Shown here: positions 17,751-26,715 of the stretch, one piece after another
Layout of the letters: each line of letters begins with the position of its first letter
Numbering within the stretch: position 1 is the first letter of the stretch
Assembly (NCBI RefSeq): GCF_002023715.1
Contig: NZ_MAHX01000013.1
Location: 1-64,000, forward strand
Direction of reading: 5' to 3'
DNA length: 64,000 nucleotides
Source of the DNA: Elizabethkingia occulta
Lineage (GTDB): Bacteria > Bacteroidota > Bacteroidia > Flavobacteriales > Weeksellaceae
Program-made: the position numbers and the translations under genes
The notes under the pieces: generated by a model
The model's input: only the letters and a program-made list of their open reading frames with translations
Database searches by the model: none
Told to the model about the DNA's origin: nothing

Positions 17751-18884
17751 ATGAACAAGATATTTTTAATTATAATTACTTCATTTACCATTTCTTCATG
17801 CTCCAAGGAAGCCCCCGTAGAGAAAAAGGCAGAACATACCACTGAAAATCAGGTTACTCTAAACGATAAACAATATAAAAATGCAGGAATAGAAACCGGA
17901 GCATTAGAAGGCAAAGAAACAGCTTCTGGTATTGCTGTTACAGGTTCTATAGATATTCCGCCTCAGTCCGTAGCCAGCGTTAGTGCCCCATTTGGTGGTT
18001 ATATTAAATATACTAAATGGATGCCTGGTGAGCATATTGGTAAAGGTCAGGTATTGGCTACAATCGAAAACCCGGAACTGGTACAAATACAGCAGGATTA
18101 CCTTTTGGCAAAATCCAATCTGGAATATTCACAGAAAGATTATCTGCGTCAGCGTGATTTGAATCAGAGTCAGGCAAGTAGTGATAAAGTAATGCAGCAG
18201 GCACTTAATCAGCGCAACAATCATATGATTAATATGCGGGCGTTGGGAGAAAAGCTAAGGATTGCAGGGATTAATCCGGAAGCATTGACGGCAAATAATA
18301 TAAAAAGAGTTACCTCTGTAGTTTCGCCTATAGATGGTTATATTTCTTCAGTGAATGCTAACATCGGACAATATGTATCGCCTGTAGATAAACTATTCGA
18401 AATCGTTAATACAAGTGATATTCACTTAGTACTAAAGGTTTTTGAAAAAGATCTCGATAAGATATCTATGGACCAACAGGTGATTGCATACACCAATCAG
18501 AATCCTGAAAAGAAATTTACGGCGCGTATTGTACTGATCAGTAAAGATTTTGCTGCTGACAGAAGTGTACTGATTCATTGTCATTTCCAGAATTATGAAC
18601 CGCATTTGCTGCCTGGTACTTTTATGAATGCGGAAATCGAAACGAATAGTCGCGCTTCTCTGGCAATTCCGGATGGTGGAGTAGTGGCATTCGATGGTAA
18701 GCAGTATATCTTTGAAGAGATAAAGCCTAAAACATATAAAATGGTTCCTGTAAAAATAGGTAATTCCGAACATGGCTTTACGGAGATTACAGGATTAACC
18801 TCTGAGCAATCTTCTAAGAAGTGGGTGACAAAAGGTGCTTATAATCTTCTGATGGCACTGAAGAATGTAGAAGATGAAGAATAA
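17751..18884 (+). CDS. Efflux RND transporter periplasmic adaptor (CzcB/CusB-like lipoprotein)
   Basis: This 377-residue membrane-fusion protein has lipobox ISSC with the modified Cys near residue 17. It shows the adaptor order: beta-barrel start, lipoyl half (ASVSAPFGGYIKYTKWMPGE), a helical hairpin (QQDYLLAKSNLEYSQKDYL), second lipoyl half (VVSPIDGYISSVNANIGQYV) and beta-barrel (LVLKVFEKDLDKI). It links the inner-membrane pump to the outer-membrane channel. The order pump, channel, adaptor on one strand with almost no gaps shows one operon, which ends at a strong hairpin at 18903-18934. Confidence 0.92.
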   Translation: MNKIFLIIITSFTISSCSKEAPVEKKAEHTTENQVTLNDKQYKNAGIETGALEGKETASGIAVTGSIDIPPQSVASVSAPFGGYIKYTKWMPGEHIGKGQVLATIENPELVQIQQDYLLAKSNLEYSQKDYLRQRDLNQSQASSDKVMQQALNQRNNHMINMRALGEKLRIAGINPEALTANNIKRVTSVVSPIDGYISSVNANIGQYVSPVDKLFEIVNTSDIHLVLKVFEKDLDKISMDQQVIAYTNQNPEKKFTARIVLISKDFAADRSVLIHCHFQNYEPHLLPGTFMNAEIETNSRASLAIPDGGVVAFDGKQYIFEEIKPKTYKMVPVKIGNSEHGFTEITGLTSEQSSKKWVTKGAYNLLMALKNVEDEE

Positions 18885-18902
18885 TACCTAAAAACTTATA
18901 AT

Positions 18903-18934
18903 AAAAATGGGCGGAAATATTTCCGCCCATTTTT
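18903..18934. terminator. Bidirectional terminator after the metal efflux operon
   Basis: AAAAATGGGCGGAAAT is followed by its exact reverse complement, ending in five T. It serves the efflux operon on the plus strand and the convergent lipoprotein gene on the minus strand. Confidence 0.88.
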
Positions 18935-18955
18935 ATGTGGTTGAATAAATAGGAG

Positions 18956-19417
18956 TTATTTCACTTTTACGTAAATCTCTTTTATTTTTTGTTTTATCCC
19001 CAATTCCGGAATGTCTTCTTCACCTGTCTGGATTAATGTATCAGCACGTTTTTCCAATGTGAAATGAAATTGTCTTCCTTCCCATTCTCTGTAGCTGCAA
19101 TATTCAAGATTTTCGGTGTATTCTTTTCCTTTTAGCTGATAAGTTCCGGCGCCGCTGGAGAATGATTTCAAACTGTCTTTCCCTTTTGATTTGTCGTGGT
19201 TCAGGAATGCAAAATGGCTGTCATTAAACATTTTGATCATCTCTGTTTTCGCAGGATCTATAGTGGTGCGAATAGTATCTGTTCCTTTTACTGTCTCAGA
19301 ACCTACAAGCCTGTAAGTACCGTCTAAAATATCAGCCTTGGTTGTTGATTCTTTTTGCTGACAGGAAAATGCAAATAAGAGTAATCCGGCAGAAATCATG
19401 GTAAAGTAGTTTTTCAT
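18956..19417 (-). CDS. Hypothetical lipoprotein, 153 residues
   Basis: The start was placed at MKNYFTMISAGLLLFAFSC, which makes a proper lipoprotein signal (Cys at residue 19). The longer frame adds 20 residues without signal character. The mature part has an ILDGTYRLVGSETVKG start and a GAGTYQLKGKEYTENLEY segment, resembling lipocalin-like beta-barrel lipoproteins of Bacteroidota. The function is unknown and no partner gene is evident. It is convergent with the efflux operon. Confidence 0.75.
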   Translation of the reverse strand: MKNYFTMISAGLLLFAFSCQQKESTTKADILDGTYRLVGSETVKGTDTIRTTIDPAKTEMIKMFNDSHFAFLNHDKSKGKDSLKSFSSGAGTYQLKGKEYTENLEYCSYREWEGRQFHFTLEKRADTLIQTGEEDIPELGIKQKIKEIYVKVK

Positions 19418-19514
19418 AAAATAATATTTTGTATAGAATAAATGTATTAATGACTTTAATAATGCTAATTCATTCAAATATAATTAAAAAAATTATTGAA
19501 ATGTATATAATATA

Positions 19515-19548
19515 AAAAGTCCATTGCGAATTTTCACAACGGACTTTT
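19515..19548. terminator. Stem-loop between the lipoprotein and ribB
   Basis: AAAAGTCC pairs with GGACTTTT, and the stem extends inward by TTG/CAA after one mismatch. It lies 140 bases past the ribB stop codon. Either strand could use it. Confidence 0.55.
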
Positions 19549-19687
19549 CTGTACGTTAAAATAATATGTTTTGATTAGCTCTTCTTACATTTAAATATAA
19601 TGAATACCTTCTTGATAAAATATTCTTTCAGAATTTCACCGAAGTGATGTATTCATTATTATTTGCAAATTGTGAAGCGAGCTAAGA

Positions 19688-20338
19688 TTAATTCTGACTG
19701 ATCAGATCTTTACGGTATGTGTAAATATCCTCAATAGTTACCACGGTCATTTCTCTTTGGATCGCAAAATCTACAATCTCCGGAAGCCTTGCCATAGAAC
19801 CGTCTTCGTTGGTTAATTCGCAAAGTACTGCATCTTCACCAAGGTTAGCCAGTTTTACAAGATCTACGCTTCCTTCAGTATGTCCACGTCTTTCGAATAC
19901 ACCATCTTTTCTGGCAATAAGCGGAAATACATGTCCCGGACTTGCAATATGTTCCGCCTGTGCATTTTCTGCTACAGCAGTTCTGATGGTGGTTACACGG
20001 TCTTTAGCGGACACACCGGATTCAACGCCTTCTTTGGCTTCAATCGTAATGGTAAATGCTGTTTGGTTTTTGCTGTTGTTGGTTTCTACCATCGGACGAA
20101 GGTTCAGATGTTTGCTTTTCTCTTCAGAAATACACAGACAAACAATTCCGCTGCATTCACGGATCAGAAGTGCCATGTCTTTTTCTGTGATAGTAGAGGC
20201 AGGGAAGATGATATCGCCTTCGTTTTCACGGTTTTCATCATCCACTAGCAGGATGCCTTTGCCTTGTTGTAATTTCAGAAGCGCATTTTCTACACGCTCT
20301 TTGGAGTTTACTCCGAATTTTTCTAATAATGTTTCCAT
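19688..20338 (-). CDS. ribB: 3,4-dihydroxy-2-butanone 4-phosphate synthase
   Basis: RibB converts ribulose 5-phosphate to 3,4-dihydroxy-2-butanone 4-phosphate, a riboflavin precursor. The 216-residue protein is a stand-alone RibB without the RibA (GTP cyclohydrolase II) half. The metal-binding loop [10 protein letters not shown] is at residues 33-42. [12 protein letters not shown] and [11 protein letters not shown] are the other family motifs. An FMN riboswitch lies upstream on the same strand, so expression should fall when FMN is abundant. No other rib gene lies nearby. Confidence 0.97.
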   Translation of the reverse strand: METLLEKFGVNSKERVENALLKLQQGKGILLVDDENRENEGDIIFPASTITEKDMALLIRECSGIVCLCISEEKSKHLNLRPMVETNNSKNQTAFTITIEAKEGVESGVSAKDRVTTIRTAVAENAQAEHIASPGHVFPLIARKDGVFERRGHTEGSVDLVKLANLGEDAVLCELTNEDGSMARLPEIVDFAIQREMTVVTIEDIYTYRKDLISQN

Positions 20339-20433
20339 GTATTTTACTTTTAAATGTTAAAATAGGTCTTCGGTACATGGAAATGAAATACAATACAATA
20401 AGTCTATAGGAATAGCCTTACCGATTGTTCCAT

Positions 20434-20550
20434 TTTCTTCTCTCATCCAGACTTTAACTGTCGGTTTTGGAGTTTCACCAAATCAGTCCTTTAAAATAAA
20501 AGGAGTCGCGGACTGTAACCGCCGGTAGGGAATTGCGCCCTGCCCCGAAG
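20434..20550 (-). promoter_or_regulatory. FMN riboswitch (RFN element)
   Basis: Read on the minus strand the leader contains the conserved RFN blocks in order: CTTCGGGGCAGGGCG, TTCCCTACCGGCGGT, AGTCCGCGA, GATTTGGTGAAACTCC, AAACCGACAGTTAAAGTCTG and GGATGAGAGAAG. It ends about 95 bases before the ribB start codon. These RNAs bind FMN and shut off expression of riboflavin genes. No obvious intrinsic terminator lies between it and ribB, so control at translation start is plausible. Confidence 0.96.
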
Positions 20551-20737
20551 AAAACTTATACTAAGTTTTACTGTATGTTCTAATTAAATTTTTTATTTCA
20601 TTGATTACTATTTAACGTACAGGCCGCTAATTTCCGAAAGTTTTTTCAATCCGGAAATAGCCTTCTGATATAATTTATCAATAAAGATGAATGTTTAGTC
20701 GATTACAGGTTTGGAAACATAAGCAGACTATATGATT

Positions 20738-21286
20738 TTAACGCTTATAATAAGCGACTATACTTGACTTGGCTAGTACATTATTCCAAAGATTAAAACC
20801 TACAATTGCAGGATTTGTGTTTTCATTAAGGCCTAATTTCTCAGATTTGAGCGCATAAACAGTTATAATGTACTGGTGAAATCCGTGACCTTTTGGTGGA
20901 CATGGTCCTCCAAAACCTTTTATACCATAATCTGTAATACTTTGTATTGCTCCTTTTGGTGCTATATTGAGTTTAATATTTCCAGCATTGGCTGCTAACT
21001 CTGTTGTATTTGAAGGAATATCAAATATTAGCCAGTGCCAAAAACCACTGCCTGTGGGAGCATCCGGGTCATACATTGTAACTGCGAAGCTTTTTGTTCC
21101 TTCAGGAGCGTTCACCCACTGTAGTTGTGGAGACTGGTTATCACCTGTACAGCCAAATCCGTTGAATTCCGTTTTTTTTGTAGCTTCTCCTCCCAGATCT
21201 TTACTGGTAAGGGTAAACGTTTTTTGTGCAAAAATTGTTGTGGACAAAAAGAAAGATAGTACTAAAATTAAATTTGCTTTTTTCAT
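20738..21286 (-). CDS. YbhB/YbcL family Raf kinase inhibitor-like protein (PEBP fold)
   Basis: This 182-residue protein has a signal peptide ending near TIFAQ. The phosphatidylethanolamine-binding-protein motif is present: DPDAPTGS at residues 73-80 followed by GFWHWL at 81-86, and later GGPCPPKGHGFHQY. The bacterial family has an anion-binding pocket but no proven general function. The signal peptide places it in the periplasm. It stands alone upstream of the riboswitch region and is followed on the minus strand by ribB. Confidence 0.9.
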   Translation of the reverse strand: MKKANLILVLSFFLSTTIFAQKTFTLTSKDLGGEATKKTEFNGFGCTGDNQSPQLQWVNAPEGTKSFAVTMYDPDAPTGSGFWHWLIFDIPSNTTELAANAGNIKLNIAPKGAIQSITDYGIKGFGGPCPPKGHGFHQYIITVYALKSEKLGLNENTNPAIVGFNLWNNVLAKSSIVAYYKR

Positions 21287-21375
21287 CTGATAATTATTTA
21301 AAGATTTATGGCAAATTTAATCTCAGACAGAGCTAAAGAAGAATAGAGATTTGTTCAAAAACTATAGATTAAAGC

Positions 21376-22212
21376 TCAGATTTTTTGATGAAGTTTAGGT
21401 GTCGTTCCGTATTTTAATTTGTATGCCTGTATAAAACTCGATAGATTCTCGTATCCCACCTCAAAATAAATTTCTGAGGGGCTTTTTTTTGTATTATTAA
21501 GTAAATGGCGGGCATATTCCAGTCTTTTGTTTTGAAACCATTTTACAGGCGATTCTGTGTAGTGTTTTTCAAATTCTCGTTTGAAAGTAGAAATACTCAT
21601 ATTGCATAAAAAAGCCAGTTCTTTTAGGCTTAGCTTATTCAGTTGATTACTTTCTATAGTATGGATAAATTTTCTGGTTGCATCATTACTGTTTACGATT
21701 AATGACTGAATGAAATCTGTGCCATGCAATTCTGTAAGGTATAGCATTATCTCATGGAATTTAAATTCCAGTAATTTACTTCTTACTTTATCTGAAAGCT
21801 TCGAAATATCAGATAAACTACTTATAAAACGCTTGATGAATTCATTATATTCAAATGCATGAACAGAACTGTGCTTAGATGGCTCTGCTTTATTTAGTTC
21901 GATGCTCCTGATAAATTTTGATAATGCTCTATCGGAGAAGAAAAAAAGAATACTTCTATAGTTCTTCAGATCAGATAATCGTTCCGTCATCAGACAATGT
22001 CCTGATCTCATCAGAATAAATTTGGAATTATCTATTGATAAAGATGAATTATCAAAAACAACCTCTTTGCTCCCATCTATCAGAAAGCTGAAAGCATTTT
22101 GATTCAAAATGATTTGCTGTCTGGAAACTTCCTGAGATGATGTATAATCAAAAACCTGAACGGGTGATGATATATCTATATTCAATTCATCGGGGAGCGT
22201 AATAATATTCAT
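21376..22212 (-). CDS. AraC family transcriptional regulator
   Basis: This 278-residue regulator has an N-terminal sensing domain of about 170 residues (IIINQNAFSFLIDGSKEV-like cupin part) and two C-terminal helix-turn-helix motifs: LSLKELAFLCNMSISTFKRE and SPSEIYFEVGYENLSSFIQA, followed by YGTTPKL. The family usually activates nearby or distant genes in response to a small molecule. It is transcribed towards the PEBP-like gene, 89 bases away. No target site could be read from the sequence. Confidence 0.9.
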   Translation of the reverse strand: MNIITLPDELNIDISSPVQVFDYTSSQEVSRQQIILNQNAFSFLIDGSKEVVFDNSSLSIDNSKFILMRSGHCLMTERLSDLKNYRSILFFFSDRALSKFIRSIELNKAEPSKHSSVHAFEYNEFIKRFISSLSDISKLSDKVRSKLLEFKFHEIMLYLTELHGTDFIQSLIVNSNDATRKFIHTIESNQLNKLSLKELAFLCNMSISTFKREFEKHYTESPVKWFQNKRLEYARHLLNNTKKSPSEIYFEVGYENLSSFIQAYKLKYGTTPKLHQKI

Positions 22213-22299
22213 TTTGATGATTAATAAGGTTTGAAATATGTTTTCTGTAATTATACCAGTTGGCTAATTAATCACAGAGTGCGCGGCCTAATGAATTTT

Positions 22300-22989
22300 T
22301 TAATTTCTCAATACAATAGCCAGAATAATCAATAAAAGATCCACTCCACAGGCAATCCATACCAGAAGCATGGAAGGTTCCAATGATTCCTGTACAAACT
22401 GTTTTAGTTTGGAGGAAATAACCTCGGCATAATTAAGATTGGGATCCGAGAAATTAACATCATCCATTTTAACTTTTTTCAGGCAGTATCCGGTTATCTT
22501 TCTGAAGAACCAGGATGTAGTGCCGTCTTGTTTATTTTCCTGTATCAGCTTTACACGGAAGATTTTCCAATTTGGAATCTGTTTTACAAAGTTCGGCTGT
22601 TTGGCAATGATTTTATTAATCAGCAATTGTACCTTAGGCTCTATATAATCTGTAAGCTTATAATTATATGCATTATACATTGCACTGCTCATAGCCTGTT
22701 TATTGGCCAGAACAATAAATAACGGAATCTTTAAAAAGCCAATTAAGATAAGGAGTGTAGGGAAGAAGTTAGTGACAAAGTAATTAATAATTATCATGAA
22801 AAATACCAGAATAGCGGCGGCACCGTTTACGTGGCCGGCTGCCATACCGCTTTGCGGGCTGCTGATAATTAAATAAAATCCTACGATAAGATCAGCCAGC
22901 ACAAATATGCTTCCGATCAGAATAACTTTTATCCAGGCCCACAAAGATTTTCGGGTAATGGTTGAGATAATTTTTAAATTTTCGTTCAT
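22300..22989 (-). CDS. Hypothetical membrane protein, 229 residues
   Basis: Three to four hydrophobic helices are visible: residues about 17-42, 55-75 and 77-95, and one at the C-terminus (MLLVWIACGVDLLLIILAIVL). A soluble region of about 100 residues lies between (YIEPKVQLLINKIIAKQPNF, then IFRVKLIQENKQDG). I do not recognise the family. It stands alone, with an AraC regulator downstream and a secreted protein upstream on the same strand. Confidence 0.7.
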   Translation of the reverse strand: MNENLKIISTITRKSLWAWIKVILIGSIFVLADLIVGFYLIISSPQSGMAAGHVNGAAAILVFFMIIINYFVTNFFPTLLILIGFLKIPLFIVLANKQAMSSAMYNAYNYKLTDYIEPKVQLLINKIIAKQPNFVKQIPNWKIFRVKLIQENKQDGTTSWFFRKITGYCLKKVKMDDVNFSDPNLNYAEVISSKLKQFVQESLEPSMLLVWIACGVDLLLIILAIVLRN

Positions 22990-23076
22990 AGTGGTGTTTG
23001 AAAGATGGTGTTTAGTCTATTTAGATTTTACGAAACTAATGAAAAAGAATTATATCATGAAATTGTGAAAAAATAA

Positions 23077-23101
23077 AAGCAGAGTTAATCAAGCCCTGCT
23101 T
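23077..23101 (-). terminator. Probable terminator of the secreted protein gene
   Basis: On the minus strand AAGCAGGG pairs with CTCTGCTT (one mismatch) around a 9-base loop, and TTATTTTTTC follows. It lies 26 bases after the stop codon of the 23127-23855 gene. Confidence 0.55.
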
Positions 23102-23126
23102 ATTTTAAATTTTACGTCTGTTTGTT

Positions 23127-23855
23127 TTATTTCACTCTTTCCATCAGCATTTTTCTTTGTCCCATATCCATTTCCTGTTTCAGAAGCTGGCGTGTTTTGA
23201 GGTCAATATAAAAGGTAGTAATGACTTTATGATCGGTAATACCATCTGTTGTTTTTACAATCCATACAGGTATGTTTTTAAACATTCCTTTTTCTGTATT
23301 CTGAATATTGACTTTTAATACACCACTTTTTTTAGGATTATAATCGTAAATGGCAATATTGGTTTTGTAATTTTCCTTCAGTGGAAGCCAGCGAATTAAT
23401 TGTGGATAAATATTACTGTCGAAAAAGTCTTCCGAAGTTTTCTCATTAATCTCCGTTTTTTTGTTGGAAGCTTTATCCAGATAATAGCCGGTCACTTCTT
23501 TACCAAAATTGAGTACCATATCCCGTTGCATATTAAAGGATGAATGCTTTACAGGGGCAAGATTCGGTAATTTTGCCGAAGTTTCATCTGTCCAATCTGC
23601 TGGAGCTCCTTTCATCTTTACTGTAGTTGTAATGTTGACCTCGTTTGCTGCACGCGATATTTTGGTAATCACTTTTCCGATTTCAATCTTCGTGGTGTCC
23701 TTTACAGCATACCAGTTCATTTCTGTCTCTTCATTTTTAATCAGAGCGGAATTTACATCATTGTGTTTTGGTGTCTGAATTTTCTCCTGTGCATTTAAAA
23801 CTGATGCCGAGAAAAATAGCAGAATTGCGGGAATAAAAAATCTGACTGATTTCAT
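23127..23855 (-). CDS. Hypothetical secreted protein, 242 residues
   Basis: A signal peptide (MKSVRFFIPAILLFFSASVL, cleavage near NAQEK) precedes a soluble, beta-rich domain. Visible segments are LVLNFGKEVTGYYLDKASNK in degenerate form, FFDSNIYPQLIRWLPLKENY and TFYIDLKTRQLLKQEMDMG. The last kind of motif, in which a chemical modification or hydrolysis changes a measured quantity, recalls DUF3108-like periplasmic proteins, but the assignment is weak. It is a single-gene unit with a hairpin downstream. Confidence 0.7.
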   Translation of the reverse strand: MKSVRFFIPAILLFFSASVLNAQEKIQTPKHNDVNSALIKNEETEMNWYAVKDTTKIEIGKVITKISRAANEVNITTTVKMKGAPADWTDETSAKLPNLAPVKHSSFNMQRDMVLNFGKEVTGYYLDKASNKKTEINEKTSEDFFDSNIYPQLIRWLPLKENYKTNIAIYDYNPKKSGVLKVNIQNTEKGMFKNIPVWIVKTTDGITDHKVITTFYIDLKTRQLLKQEMDMGQRKMLMERVK

Positions 23856-24059
23856 GTTGATACAATTTAATAGTTATATCACAATCAGTTGATTGCCAAT
23901 GAAAAATGTTACAGATTTAATTGTTAAAATTATAATTGTGGAATTAATATAATGCTTAATTACCTCAATCCCTAAATGATAAATTAAACTATTTGGAGAT
24001 TAAGATAATTTAGAATTTTTTTTTAAAAAATGCCTTTAAAAACTATATGTAAAATGCAG

Positions 24060-24533
24060 TTATTCGGATAATGTTTTAATATAAGTAACGGAGACTTTCC
24101 CGAAACCGTTTTTCTCAAAAAACGAATGGGCTTTATCATTGGTAATTCCACTTTCCAGAAACAAAGCTTTGACTTTTTGTTCGGCTGCAAAATTGTGGAT
24201 AAAATCCATTAGCTTTTTTCCTAAGGACATTCCGCGAAGGCTGCCATCTACAATCATATCCTCTATAATAAGGTATTTCCTGTAAATTCGGAGTATAGCA
24301 ATCCCAATAATTTTGTTGTGGATATCTTCTATAGTAATCAGATTACAGTCGTCCTCATCCAACTCTGCAGAAAGAATTTCAGCAAAGTTTTCACTCCACT
24401 CTGTAGCAGATTTGGCTCTCCCGGACATAATCTCGGAGTGCGAAATATAGCTGTCCGTTTTGTGCTTAATAAAGAAATTAACAGCCTCTTCTTTTCTTTT
24501 GTTGTTATCCTGATGTCTGATGAAGACTTCCAT
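24060..24533 (-). CDS. GNAT family N-acetyltransferase
   Basis: This 157-residue protein shows the GNAT fold: beta strands IGIAILRIYRKYLIIEDMIV and the acetyl-CoA pyrophosphate loop RGMSLGKKLMDFIHNFA (residues about 107-123), then ALFLESGITNDKAHSFFEKN with GFGKVSVTYIK at the end. These enzymes move an acetyl group from acetyl-CoA to an amine. The substrate is unknown. It stands between a secreted protein gene and an S33 hydrolase gene with no sign of a shared operon. Confidence 0.9.
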   Translation of the reverse strand: MEVFIRHQDNNKRKEEAVNFFIKHKTDSYISHSEIMSGRAKSATEWSENFAEILSAELDEDDCNLITIEDIHNKIIGIAILRIYRKYLIIEDMIVDGSLRGMSLGKKLMDFIHNFAAEQKVKALFLESGITNDKAHSFFEKNGFGKVSVTYIKTLSE

Positions 24534-24612
24534 TCCTTTATTTTTTGTTCATGTACAACAGTCAATTTTATGCCAATTCCTGCTTGCTAACTATTAACAA
24601 GGCTAATGCTTG

Positions 24613-25650
24613 TTATAATTTTCCGGAATCGACATCTTTAATAAACTTAATGACCCCATTCATAAATACTTTCTGATCATCCCACATCGCAAGGTGGCTG
24701 CCGTTAGGACAATACAGATAGCTTCCCTTTTTTACCAGTTTGCTTTGTTCTTCCATAGCTTTAGGATCCATTGTATCGTACTTGGCGCCAATCATTAATG
24801 TTGGTGTCGCAATTTCATGAAGTCTGTTTTTAATATCCCATTTAGCCAATCTTGCATCAGCGCTCATTCCAAGTTCACTAGGTCCCTGCATAAGGGTATA
24901 TACAGTACTGTTTACGTGTTTCAGGGAGCGGTTTAAAGCATCTGGCCATTCCGGAAGTCGGCAAATGTGCTGCGCGTAATAATTGGGGAACAGTAATTCG
25001 GTATAGCGTGGATTGGCATAGTCCTTTTTAGCTTCAATGGCGCGGACTTCGGCGAGTACCTCAGGTTTCATTTGTTTAGCTAAAACCTCTGCATATTTTA
25101 CATATTCCGGTGCACTGGCCATCATATTGGCTACGAGTAATCCTTTTAGGTTTTTCTGATATTTTAAGGCATATTCCATGGCCAGAATCCCACCCCAGGA
25201 ATTCCCCAGAACATAAAAATTATCTTTGTCTGCATTAATGGCTTTGCGTACCTGCTCGACTTCATCTACAAAACGGTCGATATTCCACAGGCTTTTGTCT
25301 GTAGGCTGATCGCTGTAATAGGAGCCCAGCTGATCGTATTCGTAAAACTCGAAGCCTTCCCGTTGAAGGAAAGTCTCAAAGCATTCCATGTATTCATGAG
25401 TCATCGCCGGACCTCCATGTAATAACAAAACTTTTATTTTAGGATTCGTTCCGAAGCGCTTGGTCCATACTTTAAAGTTACCAACAGGAGTGGTAATTGG
25501 GATCATCTTTACGCCACCGGCTTCTACAGAATCTTTATAATTGAAATAATCGGCAGTAGAAACAACTACGGGGGCTGATTCTTTTTGCTTGCAGGATATT
25601 ATAAACATTGCAATGCTTAGTAGTAAGATAAAAATTCGCATGTTTTTCAT
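24613..25650 (-). CDS. S33 family proline iminopeptidase-like lipoprotein (alpha/beta hydrolase)
   Basis: This is a 345-residue protein with lipobox IISC (Cys at residue 20), so it is anchored to a membrane outside the cytoplasm. The oxyanion-hole motif HGGP is at 78-81. The nucleophile elbow GNSWGG is at 149-154, with Ser151. An acid candidate lies in GAKYDTMDP and the catalytic His in NGSHLAMW near the C-terminus. DQLGSYYSD takes the place of the DQRGSGRS seen in proline iminopeptidases. The family removes N-terminal proline from peptides, but the substrate here could be another small amide or ester. Confidence 0.9.
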   Translation of the reverse strand: MKNMRIFILLLSIAMFIISCKQKESAPVVVSTADYFNYKDSVEAGGVKMIPITTPVGNFKVWTKRFGTNPKIKVLLLHGGPAMTHEYMECFETFLQREGFEFYEYDQLGSYYSDQPTDKSLWNIDRFVDEVEQVRKAINADKDNFYVLGNSWGGILAMEYALKYQKNLKGLLVANMMASAPEYVKYAEVLAKQMKPEVLAEVRAIEAKKDYANPRYTELLFPNYYAQHICRLPEWPDALNRSLKHVNSTVYTLMQGPSELGMSADARLAKWDIKNRLHEIATPTLMIGAKYDTMDPKAMEEQSKLVKKGSYLYCPNGSHLAMWDDQKVFMNGVIKFIKDVDSGKL

Positions 25651-25678
25651 TTTAAAAGAAGTGATTTGGTGGTGTATT

Positions 25679-26179
25679 TTACTTGTCTTTATAAATATTC
25701 CAGAAGTTGTAGTCCGTCATTGGTGCATCGGTTATGCCTATGCACCGTCCCATTGTTACAATTTGCCCGCGGTGGTAGGTTCCGTGGATAATAACATGTT
25801 GTATATATTCGTATTTAGAAAAATCGCACTGAAACCACTGGGATTCGATTTTTACATTTTTAATCAGGTCTTCTTCTGTAAGACCATCTACATAATCTGC
25901 CAGCTTTTGTGAGTTATTTCTAATAGCACTGAATATTTCTTCTCTTCCGGATAATGCTGCAGTAGCTGCAAAGTCGAATTCGTTGTTTTCAGAGATATGG
26001 CTCCACCAATATTCCTGTGTTTGCCATATGTGATGTAATGTTTTTAGAATAGTAGGGAAGCTGGATGGTGTTTCCTGATTCAGTTGTTCGTCAGATTTGG
26101 CAGACAGCCAGTCCAGGTATTTATTAACTACCCAATTGTTGTACTGAACGGATTTGGAGATTAAAGTTTTTAGGCTCAT
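25679..26179 (-). CDS. DinB family protein
   Basis: This 166-residue four-helix-bundle protein carries the DinB/YfiT metal-binding histidines in LKTLHHIWQTQEYW and HVIIHGTYHRGQI. Family members include thiol-dependent transferases, and many are uncharacterised. It is the last gene of a tight minus-strand cluster of five small cytosolic or exported proteins (gap of 2 bases to the upstream gene). No DNA-damage box was looked for successfully. Confidence 0.88.
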   Translation of the reverse strand: MSLKTLISKSVQYNNWVVNKYLDWLSAKSDEQLNQETPSSFPTILKTLHHIWQTQEYWWSHISENNEFDFAATAALSGREEIFSAIRNNSQKLADYVDGLTEEDLIKNVKIESQWFQCDFSKYEYIQHVIIHGTYHRGQIVTMGRCIGITDAPMTDYNFWNIYKDK

Positions 26180-26181
26180 GA

Positions 26182-26703
26182 CTATGGATTTTTAGTTAGT
26201 TTTAGTTCAGGCTTATCACGTCCTACAAAGCGTCCTTTTCCAAGAAGGAAGTTAATGGCTTTAGTTACATTGTTATCAATGCTTTGCTCTGTTTTCAGGT
26301 AGGAGATGTATTTTATAATTTCGTTTCTGGAAGAAGGGCGGAGCTGATTAAAAATATTCAACGCTTCCGGACTTTCTTCCAGAGCTGCCAGCAATTTTGG
26401 ATGTGCCTCAATTTTCCTTTCTTCGTGATCGACTTCTATGCTGATGTCCAGTATTTCACCAATTCTTTTGGGTGAATTTTTCAGCATAGTCGTATTGATG
26501 TACAGCCGCCATTCACCACTGTATTTTACAAGAGTTTGTATATAGTCTACACCGTTTACTGTACCCTTTATAGGAATTTTGCCTTTGTACTTTTCCGAAT
26601 GTTTTAGCATAGCTTCCAATACGTGCGGAGGCAGAAATACAAAAGGATTGATCCCGATAATTTCGAGTTGTGCAGTAAAGTAATGTTGTTCTGTTGGTGT
26701 CAT
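26182..26703 (-). CDS. DUF1905 / YdeI-OmpD-associated domain protein
   Basis: The 173-residue protein has an N-terminal DUF1905 beta-barrel (residues 1-100, with FVFLPPHVLEAM and PIKGTVNGVDYIQTLVKY) and a C-terminal YdeI-type tail (LLAALEESPEALNIFNQLRP, then SRNEIIKYISYLKTEQ). Some YdeI-type proteins were linked to bacteriocin resistance, but the biochemical role is unknown. It sits between a second YdeI-like gene and DinB in the same operon-like cluster. Confidence 0.87.
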   Translation of the reverse strand: MTPTEQHYFTAQLEIIGINPFVFLPPHVLEAMLKHSEKYKGKIPIKGTVNGVDYIQTLVKYSGEWRLYINTTMLKNSPKRIGEILDISIEVDHEERKIEAHPKLLAALEESPEALNIFNQLRPSSRNEIIKYISYLKTEQSIDNNVTKAINFLLGKGRFVGRDKPELKLTKNP

Positions 26704-26715
26704 TTGTAGTCTGTG

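Noticed and set aside
19809-20360. Plus-strand frame of 183 residues opposite ribB
   Set aside because: ribB is certain from family motifs and its riboswitch. The antisense translation is Ser/Leu-rich and has no recognised domain.
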